Shown: positions 1 through 6,413 of the stretch, piece after piece
How positions within the stretch are numbered: the stretch's first letter is position 1
How the letters are laid out: every line of letters begins with the position of its first letter
NCBI GenBank assembly: GCA_903920835.1
Contig: CAIXNQ010000040.1
Coordinates: 1-8,291 of the forward strand
DNA from: an uncultured Bacteroidota bacterium
Lineage (GTDB): Bacteria; Bacteroidota; Bacteroidia; Flavobacteriales; Flavobacteriaceae
Length of the DNA: 8,291 nt
Direction: 5' to 3'
The notes under the pieces: model-generated
Databases searched by the model: none
The model's input: the letters and a program-made list of their open reading frames with translations, nothing else
What the model was told of the DNA's origin: nothing
Translations under genes and position numbers: made by a program

Positions 1-2
1 AA

Positions 3-104
3 GAAATTACTAGGCTAATAGATGCTGGTATTACAATACATCAAATATCAATCAAAAATGAGCAGTTTAATCAAAAAAAAAACAAACGCAATTATGAACA
101 TTGA
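3..104 (+). CDS. possible 3' end of an upstream gene (partial, unidentified)
   Basis: An open frame enters from the left edge and runs 33 codons to a TGA at 102-104, overlapping the PadR start by 11 bases. Its beginning reads EITRLIDAGITIHQISIKNE and its end is rich in Lys and Asn. The opening vaguely resembles the C-terminal tail of ABC-transporter ATPases, but this is far too short to assign a family. It is the only one of the three forward frames that is open from the edge for more than a few codons and reads plausibly. Short tail overlaps are common between operon genes, so an operon continuing leftwards is possible. Chance openness over 100 AT-rich bases is a real alternative. Confidence 0.25.
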   Translation, partial: EITRLIDAGITIHQISIKNEQFNQKKNKRNYEH

Positions 105-423
105 AAACACTAAAGCGCAAATGCGAAAAGGAGTTCTTGAATTTTGCATACTTTCTGTTTTAAAAGAAAAAGATGCTTACACTTCGGAAATTTTAGACAC
201 TCTAAAAAATGCAAAATTATTAGTTGTTGAAGGCACGGTATATCCGCTTTTGACAAGGCTGAAAAATGATGGTTTGCTCAATTACCGTTGGGAAGAATCT
301 ACTTCAGGTCCGCCAAGAAAATATTATGGACTTACCGAAATTGGTCAAACTTTTTTAAACGAATTAAATGCAACTTGGACAGAGCTCTCTGATGCAGTAA
401 CAATTATAACTAATCAAAAATAA
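94..423 (+). CDS. PadR family transcriptional regulator
   Basis: This 109-residue protein is a small PadR-type winged-helix regulator of the short subfamily that consists almost only of the DNA-binding domain. Visible hallmarks are the opening helix MRKGVLEFCILSVLKEKDAY (residues 10-29), the recognition-helix region EGTVYPLLTRLKNDGLL (about 46-62) and the wing GPPRKYYGLTEIG (about 72-84). These match the conserved pattern YPLLxRLxxxGLL...GPPRKYYxLTxxG. The ATG at 94 was chosen over the in-frame ATGs at 22 and 58 because the extra N-terminal residues are low-complexity and lie outside the conserved family. The gene is 7 bases ahead of the PspC-domain gene, so it is probably co-transcribed with its own targets and represses the operon, as PadR proteins often do. 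The effector is unknown, and no classic PadR palindrome was seen upstream. Confidence 0.93.
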   Translation: MNIENTKAQMRKGVLEFCILSVLKEKDAYTSEILDTLKNAKLLVVEGTVYPLLTRLKNDGLLNYRWEESTSGPPRKYYGLTEIGQTFLNELNATWTELSDAVTIITNQK

Positions 424-430
424 TAATATC

Positions 431-2170
431 ATGAACAAAACTGTAAACGTTAATTTAGGAGGTGTCTTTTTTTATATTGATGAAGATGCATATTTGAAAC
501 TTTCGCATTATTTTGATGCAATTAAAAAATCATTGTCGAATTCATTTGGTCAAGAAGAAATCATTAAAGACATTGAAATGAGAGTTGCCGAACTGCTTTC
601 TGAAAAACAAAATTCAGACAAGCATGTTGTTAGTATTAAAGAAGTTGAAGAAGTAATTGTAATCATGGGGCAACCCGAAGATTATAAAATTGATGACGAA
701 AAAAATGATAATTCATCTACTAATTATTCAAATTCTGGAGCTAAACTAAAAAAGATTTATCGCGACAAAGATCATGAAACAATTGCTGGGGTTTGTTCTG
801 GTTTGGGGCATTATTTTGGAATTGATGTAACTTGGATTAGAATCGCATTTTTAATTATGGCATTTGCTTGGGGCTTTGGATTTACTATATATTTCATTTT
901 ATGGATTGCCACTCCACAAGCAAAAACAACTTCTGAAAAGTTAGAAATGACGGGCGAACCTGTTACTATTTCAAATATTGAAAAGAAAGTTCGAGAAGAA
1001 TTTGAAAATGTTTCTCAAAAGGTCAAAAATGCAAATTATGATGCGATGGGAAACAAAGTAAAGTCGGGGGCTGAAAGATTCAGTTCGAGTTTGGGAGATA
1101 TTATTTTGAACATTTTCAAGATTTTTGCTAAAATGATTGGCGGAATTATACTTTTTGTTTCTTCATCTTTGTTTATAGCACTATTTATTAGTCTTTTTGC
1201 CATCGGAACTTCAAATAATATTCATGCGCCATGGATAGACTACTTCAAAACCTTTAATTATACAGATACTTCTATGATTTTGATTTGGTTGATTTTATTT
1301 GTTACCATCGGAATTCCTGTTTTTTTCTTTTTGTTGCTTGGTTTAAAAATATTATTTTCAAAACTAAAACCAATTGGAAACATAGCAAAATATACGTTAA
1401 TTGCATTTTGGGTTCTTGCATTTGTAGCTATGTTTACGCTTATCTTTCAACAAACAAGAGAGCTGGCATTTGAAGGGAAAGTGGTCAAGAAAGAAGTTAT
1501 TTCATTAAACCCAAGCGATACACTTTTTGTGAAAATGAAATTCAATAACTACTTTACAAAAAACATTAACGAAAGAGAAGATTTTAAATTGGTTCAAGAT
1601 TCTACTAATCATGAACTAATTTATTCCAACCAAATTGAATTTAGAATTTTGAGAACAGACGAAAAACAACCCTACATTCAAATTGAGAAAAATGCCAACG
1701 GAAGTTCGTTTATGGAAGCAAAAAATAGGGCAGAGAAAATAGAATATCATTTCAAGATTGAAGGAAATCATTTAATTCTTGATAATTATTTATTAACCGA
1801 TGCTAGAAACAAATTTCGAGATCAAAACGTTCAAATTTTCCTTTATTTACCTAAAGGAACGCTGTTGAAACCCGACACAAACCTTAAAGAATATGACGAA
1901 TCCGACAACTATTATTTTAATCTTCATCATAGTTCAAACAAATTTGTTTATAGCGTTGGGTCTGATAAGATATTATGCTTAAATTGCCCATCAGATGAGA
2001 ATGAATATGATGATATCATTAACGAAGATGATAAAAATGACTCTAATTCAACCACTGTAATTGTAAATAAAAACGGAATTATCATCAACAATGACACCAT
2101 AAAAGAAAGAGATAAAAAAAACCACGAATTAAAGATAAATAAAAATGGTATAATTATTAAATCTAACTAA
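431..2170 (+). CDS. PspC domain-containing membrane protein
   Basis: This 579-residue inner-membrane protein belongs to the large Bacteroidetes type of PspC protein. Residues 1-95 form a soluble N-terminal region (starting MNKTVNVNLGG) with the pattern seen in these proteins. A PspC domain follows at about 107-163, with the motif AGVCSGLGHYFGIDVTWIRI and a hydrophobic segment ending FILWIATPQ. Three further membrane segments lie at about 226-260, 282-310 and 318-341. The C-terminal ~235 residues are soluble, probably periplasmic, rich in Asp/Asn/Lys, and end with two copies of an NKNGIII motif. PspC in enterobacteria is a membrane sensor of the phage-shock envelope-stress response. No PspA gene is visible here, so a stress role is an inference. 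The gene sits between a PadR regulator (7 bases) and a GIN-domain lipoprotein (2 bases), clearly in one operon. Confidence 0.92.
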   Translation: MNKTVNVNLGGVFFYIDEDAYLKLSHYFDAIKKSLSNSFGQEEIIKDIEMRVAELLSEKQNSDKHVVSIKEVEEVIVIMGQPEDYKIDDEKNDNSSTNYSNSGAKLKKIYRDKDHETIAGVCSGLGHYFGIDVTWIRIAFLIMAFAWGFGFTIYFILWIATPQAKTTSEKLEMTGEPVTISNIEKKVREEFENVSQKVKNANYDAMGNKVKSGAERFSSSLGDIILNIFKIFAKMIGGIILFVSSSLFIALFISLFAIGTSNNIHAPWIDYFKTFNYTDTSMILIWLILFVTIGIPVFFFLLLGLKILFSKLKPIGNIAKYTLIAFWVLAFVAMFTLIFQQTRELAFEGKVVKKEVISLNPSDTLFVKMKFNNYFTKNINEREDFKLVQDSTNHELIYSNQIEFRILRTDEKQPYIQIEKNANGSSFMEAKNRAEKIEYHFKIEGNHLILDNYLLTDARNKFRDQNVQIFLYLPKGTLLKPDTNLKEYDESDNYYFNLHHSSNKFVYSVGSDKILCLNCPSDENEYDDIINEDDKNDSNSTTVIVNKNGIIINNDTIKERDKKNHELKINKNGIIIKSN

Positions 2171-2172
2171 TC

Positions 2173-2925
2173 ATGATTAAAACTATTGCATTATTCAGTA
2201 AAATTATTGTTACAACAATTGTAGCAATATTAGCAAGCTCTTGCAACTTTTCTGTTGACCTTGATGGTTTCGGAAAAACAATTAAAGGAAGCGGAAATGT
2301 AATCTCTGAAAAACGAGAAGTTTCAGCTCCTTTCAAAAGTATTGAGGTCGAAAAAGCCCTCGATGTAGTGCTTGAACAATCACCAATATGCAGTATTGTG
2401 GTCGAGGCTGACGACAATGTGGTTAAAGAAATCACTACAAAAATAGAGGGTGGTGTACTTAAAATTTCTTGTTCTAGCGGATCGTTTATTAACGTAAAAA
2501 CCAAAAGAATTTTAGTTAAAATGCCCAATATTGAAAGCCTATCTACTTCATCTAGTGCGTCTATAAAGAGCACTAACACCCTCAAAGGAACAAATATCAT
2601 CCTTCATTCGTCAAGTGCAGGCGAATTTAATCTAGATCTTGAATTTGACAACATCAACGCAGATGCAAGTAGCGGCAGCGAAATCGAACTTAAAGGAAAA
2701 TCCCTCAAAGCCGACTTTTCAGTTTCTAGCGGAAGTTCTGTAAATGCCAAAAAACTATTTGCAAACGACATTCTTGCCAAAGCGTCGAGTGGAGGAGAGC
2801 TTGATGTTCATCCTATTTTGAGTTTGAATGCTAATGCTTCAAGCGGAGCTAACATTAGCTATAACAACGTTCCGAAAAATATTAAACGCAGCGAAAGTTC
2901 AGGCGGAAGCGTTTCTGAGGATTAA
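2173..2925 (+). CDS. DUF2807 / head GIN domain lipoprotein
   Basis: This 250-residue exported protein has a lipoprotein signal: a hydrophobic stretch ending in the lipobox LASSC, with the lipidated Cys at residue 24. The mature part opens with GxGNVxxEKREVSAPFKSIEVEKALDVVLEQ, the usual start of the putative auto-transporter adhesin head GIN domain (DUF2807). From residue 124 an SS(S/G) motif recurs about every 19 residues (SS at 127, 147, 166, 185, 205, 223, 242), as expected for successive rungs of a parallel beta-helix. It probably sits on the periplasmic face of a membrane or on the cell surface. The start lies 2 bases after the PspC stop, so translational coupling is likely. Its biochemical role is unknown in the family. 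It may work with the periplasmic tail of its PspC neighbour, which is inference. Confidence 0.92.
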   Translation: MIKTIALFSKIIVTTIVAILASSCNFSVDLDGFGKTIKGSGNVISEKREVSAPFKSIEVEKALDVVLEQSPICSIVVEADDNVVKEITTKIEGGVLKISCSSGSFINVKTKRILVKMPNIESLSTSSSASIKSTNTLKGTNIILHSSSAGEFNLDLEFDNINADASSGSEIELKGKSLKADFSVSSGSSVNAKKLFANDILAKASSGGELDVHPILSLNANASSGANISYNNVPKNIKRSESSGGSVSED

Positions 2926-2945
2926 TTTTACTTAAAAAAATAATA

Positions 2946-2975
2946 AGCCATCTCTCAAAAAAGGATGGTTTTTTT
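2946..2975 (+). terminator. bidirectional intrinsic terminator between convergent genes
   Basis: An 8-bp stem (AGCCATCT at 2946-2953 with GGATGGTT at 2963-2970, including two G-U pairs) encloses a 9-base loop and is followed by a T tract at 2969-2975. On the other strand the same hairpin is followed by a T run (A tract at 2934-2940 on +). It can therefore end both the PadR-PspC-GIN operon and the flippase transcript. The flippase stop codon lies at the edge of the T tract, at 2974-2976. Confidence 0.85.
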
Positions 2976-4462
2976 AGTATTCTTGCTTCATCTGTAATAA
3001 TTTTTTGATCTTTTGAAATAAATTTTTAATAATGAAATTAATCTCCGAAGAAACTTTCCAATAAAAATTCATATAAATGTAAACTACCGAAATTAGTATT
3101 GATTTTAGAACAATATTCATTATAGGATGAAAATTAAAATCCCAGAAATAGAACAATAAAAAAACAACTACAATAATCGAAAATGATTTTAGCGTGTTGA
3201 TTGTAAAAGGATATAAATTCATTTTTTGGACAACAAATAACAATTTAATAGTGTTGTAAACGAAAACAGAAATCAAAGTAGCCCAAGCCGAGCCTTCAAT
3301 TCCATAGGGCGGAATAAGCAACATATTTAAAACAACCATCATAAAAACCAAAAGAAGTCCGAAAAACAAAACCATTCTATAATATTTGGTGTTTAAAATG
3401 ATTGCATTATTGTTGCCCAGGATTACGTCATAAAATTTTGAAATCCCAATGATAAACACCACCATAACTCCAGCGGAATAATCATTCGGAATTAATTTAT
3501 AGAGTTGATTGATGTTTAAAAAAATACCTAACATTACTAATCCCCCGATTACTTGTAGGTTCAACGCACTTTTTTTATACAAATCGTTAAGCTCTTCGAG
3601 TTTGTTTTCGTTCATCAATTTTGCTGTGATTGGATATATTATCTGCAACATGGCACGGCTCGGAACAGCGATTACTGTAGCAATAAAAATAGCAACTGAA
3701 TAGAGCGCATTGTTCTCTATTTTGATATAGAGCGGAATCATTACTTTATCAAAGTCCATGAGCAACACTGCAACGCTACCCGACAAAATTATAAACAAGG
3801 AATAACTCATAATTTCTTTAAAATTATGTGGAAGTTTAAACCTCAACTGGGGCATTTTCACATAAATGGCATACAATTTCATCGCCAATAATTGCAAAAA
3901 ATAAGCTCCCGACAAGCAATAAATAAAAGTGTCTTTTGAAATCCAGTTCCAATGTACAGCAAAAAGCAGTAATAAAACGAGTAGTCGCACCAGCACTTCA
4001 CTAATGAAATTGCCAACCACCGATTTCATGTGTACTTTTACCCAAGCATAAAATATCTCAAAATATCCCATGCAGATTCCAATTAATGGAATGAGCCCTA
4101 AAAATGGTTTAACAGACGGATTTTTTTTTTAGTAAAAAAAAGGCAATTTGATCGTATCCTAAATAGGTAATTGCAGTTATTGGAATAATCAAAAGCAACG
4201 GCATGTAGAGCATAAAGCTCAAAAAATTCTCTCGTTCGAGTTCAGATTTGCATTTTGAATAATATCTGATTAAAGTATTTTGAACTCCAAAAGCCATGAG
4301 CGGCATCATGATATTTGACGCAGAAAGCAAAAAGGCTACCATGCCATAATGAGTTTTGCCAAGAAAATTAGTATATAAAAAAAGGGCATTGACTGCGCCG
4401 ATGCCAAAACCAAAATAGGTTATCAACGTGTTTTTTATAGACTGATTGATTACAATTCCCAT
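2974..4462 (-). pseudogene. Wzx/MATE-like polysaccharide flippase, frameshifted
   Basis: Two adjacent frames on the minus strand together make one lipid-linked oligosaccharide flippase-type membrane protein of about 12 hydrophobic segments. The N-terminal part (4462-4109, 117 codons) starts MGIVINQSIKNTLITYFGFGIG and is typical of the family opening. The C-terminal part (open to the stop at 2974) has its first ATG at 4071. The break lies in a run of ten A on the coding strand (4130-4121). With nine A the reading is FFLLKKNPSVKPFLGLIPLI, which continues into GICMGYFEIFYAWV and gives 495 residues, the normal length for such flippases. No other damage is visible. As written, translation ends at 4109 after the off-frame residues SVC. 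The family moves undecaprenyl-linked sugar units across the inner membrane for surface polysaccharide assembly. The substrate cannot be told from sequence, and no glycosyltransferases are nearby. The gene follows yihY by 38 bases, probably in the same transcript. A sequencing error is a real alternative to a true mutation. Confidence 0.85.
4121..4130 (-). other. A10 homopolymer at the flippase frameshift
   Basis: Ten T on the plus strand read as ten A in the coding strand of the flippase, preceded by a run of eight T and the bases AC. Deletion of one A, or addition of two, joins the two reading frames exactly and without loss of any plausible residue. Such tracts are prone to replication slippage, RNA polymerase slippage and sequencing miscounts. 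Confidence 0.85.
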
Positions 4463-4500
4463 TAAAATCTTATTTATTTAAAATAACTCCACATATTAAA

Positions 4501-5409
4501 TCAGGAATCTATCTTTTTTAATTTATTAATTAAAGCATTTAATTCAAACCCCACAAGCAACACCATGCAGTTGATCCAGATAAAAAACATAATGATTAAC
4601 AGCGTTCCGATAGAGCCATAAAGCTGGTTGTATTTAGAGAATTTTACAACCCAAATTCCGAAGAAATAGAACGATAACAAAACCAAAAGCGTTGTAAAAA
4701 CCGATGCCACTGATATAAATGAACTTCCTTTGGTGTCTTTTGTGCCAAACTTAAAAAGTATAGAAGTTGTAATTAATATCATGATGACTACAAAAATCAA
4801 TCTTCCCATTTCAATAAGCGAAATTGAGTCGCTAAGCACATCTTGAATTTTAGTTTGCTGAATCAATACTTCAAAAGTAACAATGGCTGCAACAGTAAAT
4901 AACAATAAAAATGATAATATTATTGACATTCCAAGTGCTACAAAATATTGATGAAAAAATCCGCGTTTAATAACAATGTGCTCAGAAGTTTCAAAGCCTC
5001 CTAGAATTGCATTTAAACCATTGGTCATTAATAAAAGTGACATTAAAAAACCTGTAGAAAGCAACCCGTTATAGCTATGATTTAAAATATCTGCAATGGT
5101 AGCAGAAATTGCTCCAAAAGTATTTGGAGGAACACTTTGTGCCACAAAATCTAAAAAATCTTGTCTAAATCCAGAAATAGGAATATAGGGAATTAAATTC
5201 AGAATAAACAAAGTAAAAGGAAACAACGCCATAAAAAAGCTAAACGCAATAGCAGCCGCACGATAGGAAATTGCGCCATTAATGATTCCGATGATATATA
5301 ACTTTAGAAATTCATAAAAAGATATTTGATTTAACCAAGGCAGTTTTATTCTTTTAAAATAAAAAATGGTTTTGTTTATTAAAGTATTTTTTTTAAAAAT
5401 TTCAGCCAT
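4501..5409 (-). CDS. YihY/virulence factor BrkB family membrane protein
   Basis: The chosen frame gives a 302-residue inner-membrane protein with about six membrane segments. Family hallmarks are the first segment AISYRAAAIAFSFFMALFPF (residues 46-65) and the C-terminal signature YNQLYGSIGTLLIIMFFIW (about 260-278) followed by GFELNA. The family was once annotated as ribonuclease BN in error. Its real function is unknown, although transport or envelope roles have been proposed. The ATG at 5409 was chosen because it gives the usual ~300-residue length and a short amphipathic N-terminus before KLPWL. An ATG at 5457 adds 16 residues and is possible. A TTG at 5496 is unlikely because it lies almost at the predicted transcript start. 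The flippase follows 38 bases downstream on the same strand, so the two probably form an operon. Confidence 0.9.
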   Translation of the reverse strand: MAEIFKKNTLINKTIFYFKRIKLPWLNQISFYEFLKLYIIGIINGAISYRAAAIAFSFFMALFPFTLFILNLIPYIPISGFRQDFLDFVAQSVPPNTFGAISATIADILNHSYNGLLSTGFLMSLLLMTNGLNAILGGFETSEHIVIKRGFFHQYFVALGMSIILSFLLLFTVAAIVTFEVLIQQTKIQDVLSDSISLIEMGRLIFVVIMILITTSILFKFGTKDTKGSSFISVASVFTTLLVLLSFYFFGIWVVKFSKYNQLYGSIGTLLIIMFFIWINCMVLLVGFELNALINKLKKIDS

Positions 5410-5503
5410 TTGTCTATAGAATCCCTTGATGTTTTTATTGCCCTTAAAGTTACTCATGCCTGATATACTGTTTGATTTTATAATTTTAAAAAACAATTTG
5501 GTT

Positions 5504-5511
5504 CAAAATTA
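5504..5511 (-). promoter_or_regulatory. candidate Bacteroidetes -7 box for yihY-flippase
   Basis: The minus strand reads TAATTTTG, an exact match to the Bacteroidetes -7 consensus TAnnTTTG. A TTG that could serve as the -33 element lies at 5538-5536, with 24 bases between them, a little longer than ideal. Transcription would start near 5498, about 40 bases before the ATG at 5457 or 90 before the one at 5409. Confidence 0.45.
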
Positions 5512-5639
5512 GAATATTATTTTAATTCCGAAGCACAACATCCATAATAGTTACTTCAAAAACGCTATTAATACTGTTTAAATATTTCAAAAAAATTATG
5601 AAATACTCTCGAAACTATCAAAGAAAATGAATTTAAATA

Positions 5640-5666
5640 AATTAGTTAGAAAACCAAAAACTAATT
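5640..5666. repeat. inverted repeat, 8-bp arms
   Basis: AATTAGTT at 5640-5647 is perfectly complementary to AACTAATT at 5659-5666 across an 11-base spacer. It could be a weak RNA hairpin or half of a regulatory site. In DNA this AT-rich, chance is a serious alternative. Confidence 0.35.
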
Positions 5667-5669
5667 CTC

Positions 5670-5688
5670 GATTAATGAAACATTAATC
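5670..5688. repeat. 19-base inverted repeat (operator-like or hairpin)
   Basis: GATTAATG at 5670-5677 is perfectly complementary to CATTAATC at 5681-5688 around the spacer AAA. It begins only 3 bases after the preceding inverted repeat. The short spacer and perfect arms resemble a dimeric regulator's operator or a tight RNA stem-loop. It lies roughly 160 bases upstream of the yihY promoter box and 280 bases upstream of the START-like gene, so neither target is obvious. Confidence 0.4.
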
Positions 5689-5790
5689 TTTAATTTAGGA
5701 GATTTTAAAAATTATCAAAATTGTTATTTGAAAAAGAATTTATTCCAATGAAATGATATAAAATTTTGATTATTGTTTTCGGCATATAAA

Positions 5791-5805
5791 ATTCTTAATA
5801 AGAAT
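5791..5805. repeat. 15-base palindrome
   Basis: ATTCTTA and TAAGAAT flank a single A, giving 7-bp perfect arms. It is located about 160 bases before the START-like gene. This could be an operator, but the low base complexity makes chance plausible. Confidence 0.3.
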
Positions 5806-5936
5806 ATTAATTAAAATTCAGTTATAAATCTATTTTACAAAAAATAATTTTGAAGATATAGAACAAAATAAATCTAAAGTAAAAATAAACATTTTAATTT
5901 TTAAATATACATCTCTAAAATTTAGAATAAATTGTA

Positions 5937-5944
5937 TATATTTC
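5937..5944 (+). promoter_or_regulatory. weak -7-like box before the START-like gene
   Basis: TATATTTC matches seven of eight positions of the Bacteroidetes -7 pattern TAnnTTTG and lies 21 bases before the ATG at 5966, a normal distance for this group. No convincing -33 TTG is visible, so the call is tentative. Confidence 0.3.
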
Positions 5945-5965
5945 GCAAAATTTAATATTAGAATA

Positions 5966-6358
5966 ATGCAAGAAAAAATTCGCTACGAAATAGAAGTCCC
6001 AATAAACTCTTCACCACAATTATTATATCAATATATTTCAACACCATCTGGTCTATCTGAATGGTTTGCAGACAATGTAAATTCAAGAGGAGAATTTTTC
6101 ACATTTATATGGGACGATTCTGAAGAAGAAGCCCGACTTTCATCGAAAAGAAGTGGCGAAAGAGTAAAATTTAGATGGATTGACGAAAACCGCAAAGACA
6201 CCGACTATTATTTTGAAATCAGAATTCTTGAAGATGAACTCACGAAAGATGTTTCGATTATGGTGGTAGATTTTGCCGACGAAGACGAATTGCAAGAGTC
6301 AAAACAATTGTGGGAAAATCAAATTTCGGATTTAAAACACGTTATTGGATCGGTTTAA
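5966..6358 (+). CDS. START-like domain-containing protein
   Basis: This 130-residue soluble protein of the SRPBCC/Bet v 1-like fold is near-identical in pattern to the START-like proteins found throughout Flavobacteriia. It opens KIRYEIEVPINSSPQLLYQY, followed by a conserved STPSGLSEWFADNVN (residues about 26-40) and FTFIWDDSEEEARL, and closes with QLWENQISDLKHVIGS. The fold forms a hydrophobic ligand cavity, and relatives include the AHSA1 activators of Hsp90. The ligand and role of this small bacterial branch are unknown. Length is full for the family, and the first ATG fits the conserved start. The downstream hairpin at 6387-6413 probably ends its transcript, so it appears to be a single-gene unit. 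Confidence 0.9.
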   Translation: MQEKIRYEIEVPINSSPQLLYQYISTPSGLSEWFADNVNSRGEFFTFIWDDSEEEARLSSKRSGERVKFRWIDENRKDTDYYFEIRILEDELTKDVSIMVVDFADEDELQESKQLWENQISDLKHVIGSV

Positions 6359-6379
6359 AATCTATTCGTTCAAAAAAAG

Positions 6380-6387
6380 TATATTTG
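6380..6387 (+). promoter_or_regulatory. -7 promoter box overlapping a terminator
   Basis: TATATTTG is an exact match to the Bacteroidetes -7 consensus. It lies 26 bases before the aminotransferase ATG, so transcription would start around 6393, inside the hairpin described at 6387-6413. No clear -33 TTG is seen at the usual distance. The last G of the box is the first base of the terminator stem. Confidence 0.5.
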
Positions 6388-6413
6388 CCCTGAAAATAAT
6401 TCAGGGCTTTTTT
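6387..6413 (+). terminator. intrinsic terminator of the START-like gene
   Basis: A perfect 8-bp stem, GCCCTGAA (6387-6394) with TTCAGGGC (6400-6407), encloses a 5-base loop and is followed at once by six T (6408-6413). The next base is the A of the aminotransferase ATG. Read-through transcripts would carry the start codon immediately after this hairpin. Transcripts from the local promoter would start inside the stem and lack it. Confidence 0.85.

Larger units (their letters stand above)
5512..5965. other. 450-base non-coding divergent region
   Basis: This very AT-rich stretch separates the divergent yihY and START-like genes. No open frame in it resembles a protein. It contains two adjacent inverted repeats (5640-5666 and 5670-5688), a third short palindrome (5791-5805), and promoter-like sequences near each end. 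It is longer than two divergent promoters need, so a small RNA or a decayed gene is possible, but nothing here proves either. Confidence 0.6.

Noticed and set aside
1285..1473. 62-codon open frame within the PspC gene, and a similar 64-codon frame at 3509-3703 opposite the flippase
   Set aside because: Both are out-of-frame or antisense readings of membrane-protein genes, with no family resemblance.
2163..2600. 145-codon open frame on the minus strand
   Set aside because: It lies wholly antisense to the well-supported GIN lipoprotein gene, resembles no family, and has serine/leucine-rich content expected from reading that gene backwards.
4071..4109. Two independent small transporters instead of one broken flippase
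   Set aside because: The sequence between the two frames still encodes conserved-looking flippase residues, and removal of a single A gives a normal-length protein, so one broken gene is far more likely.
4121..4141. Programmed -1 ribosomal frameshift in the A run
   Set aside because: Joining the frames needs a +1 (or -2) shift, not -1, and there is no clear downstream stimulatory hairpin. Polymerase or replication slippage fits better.
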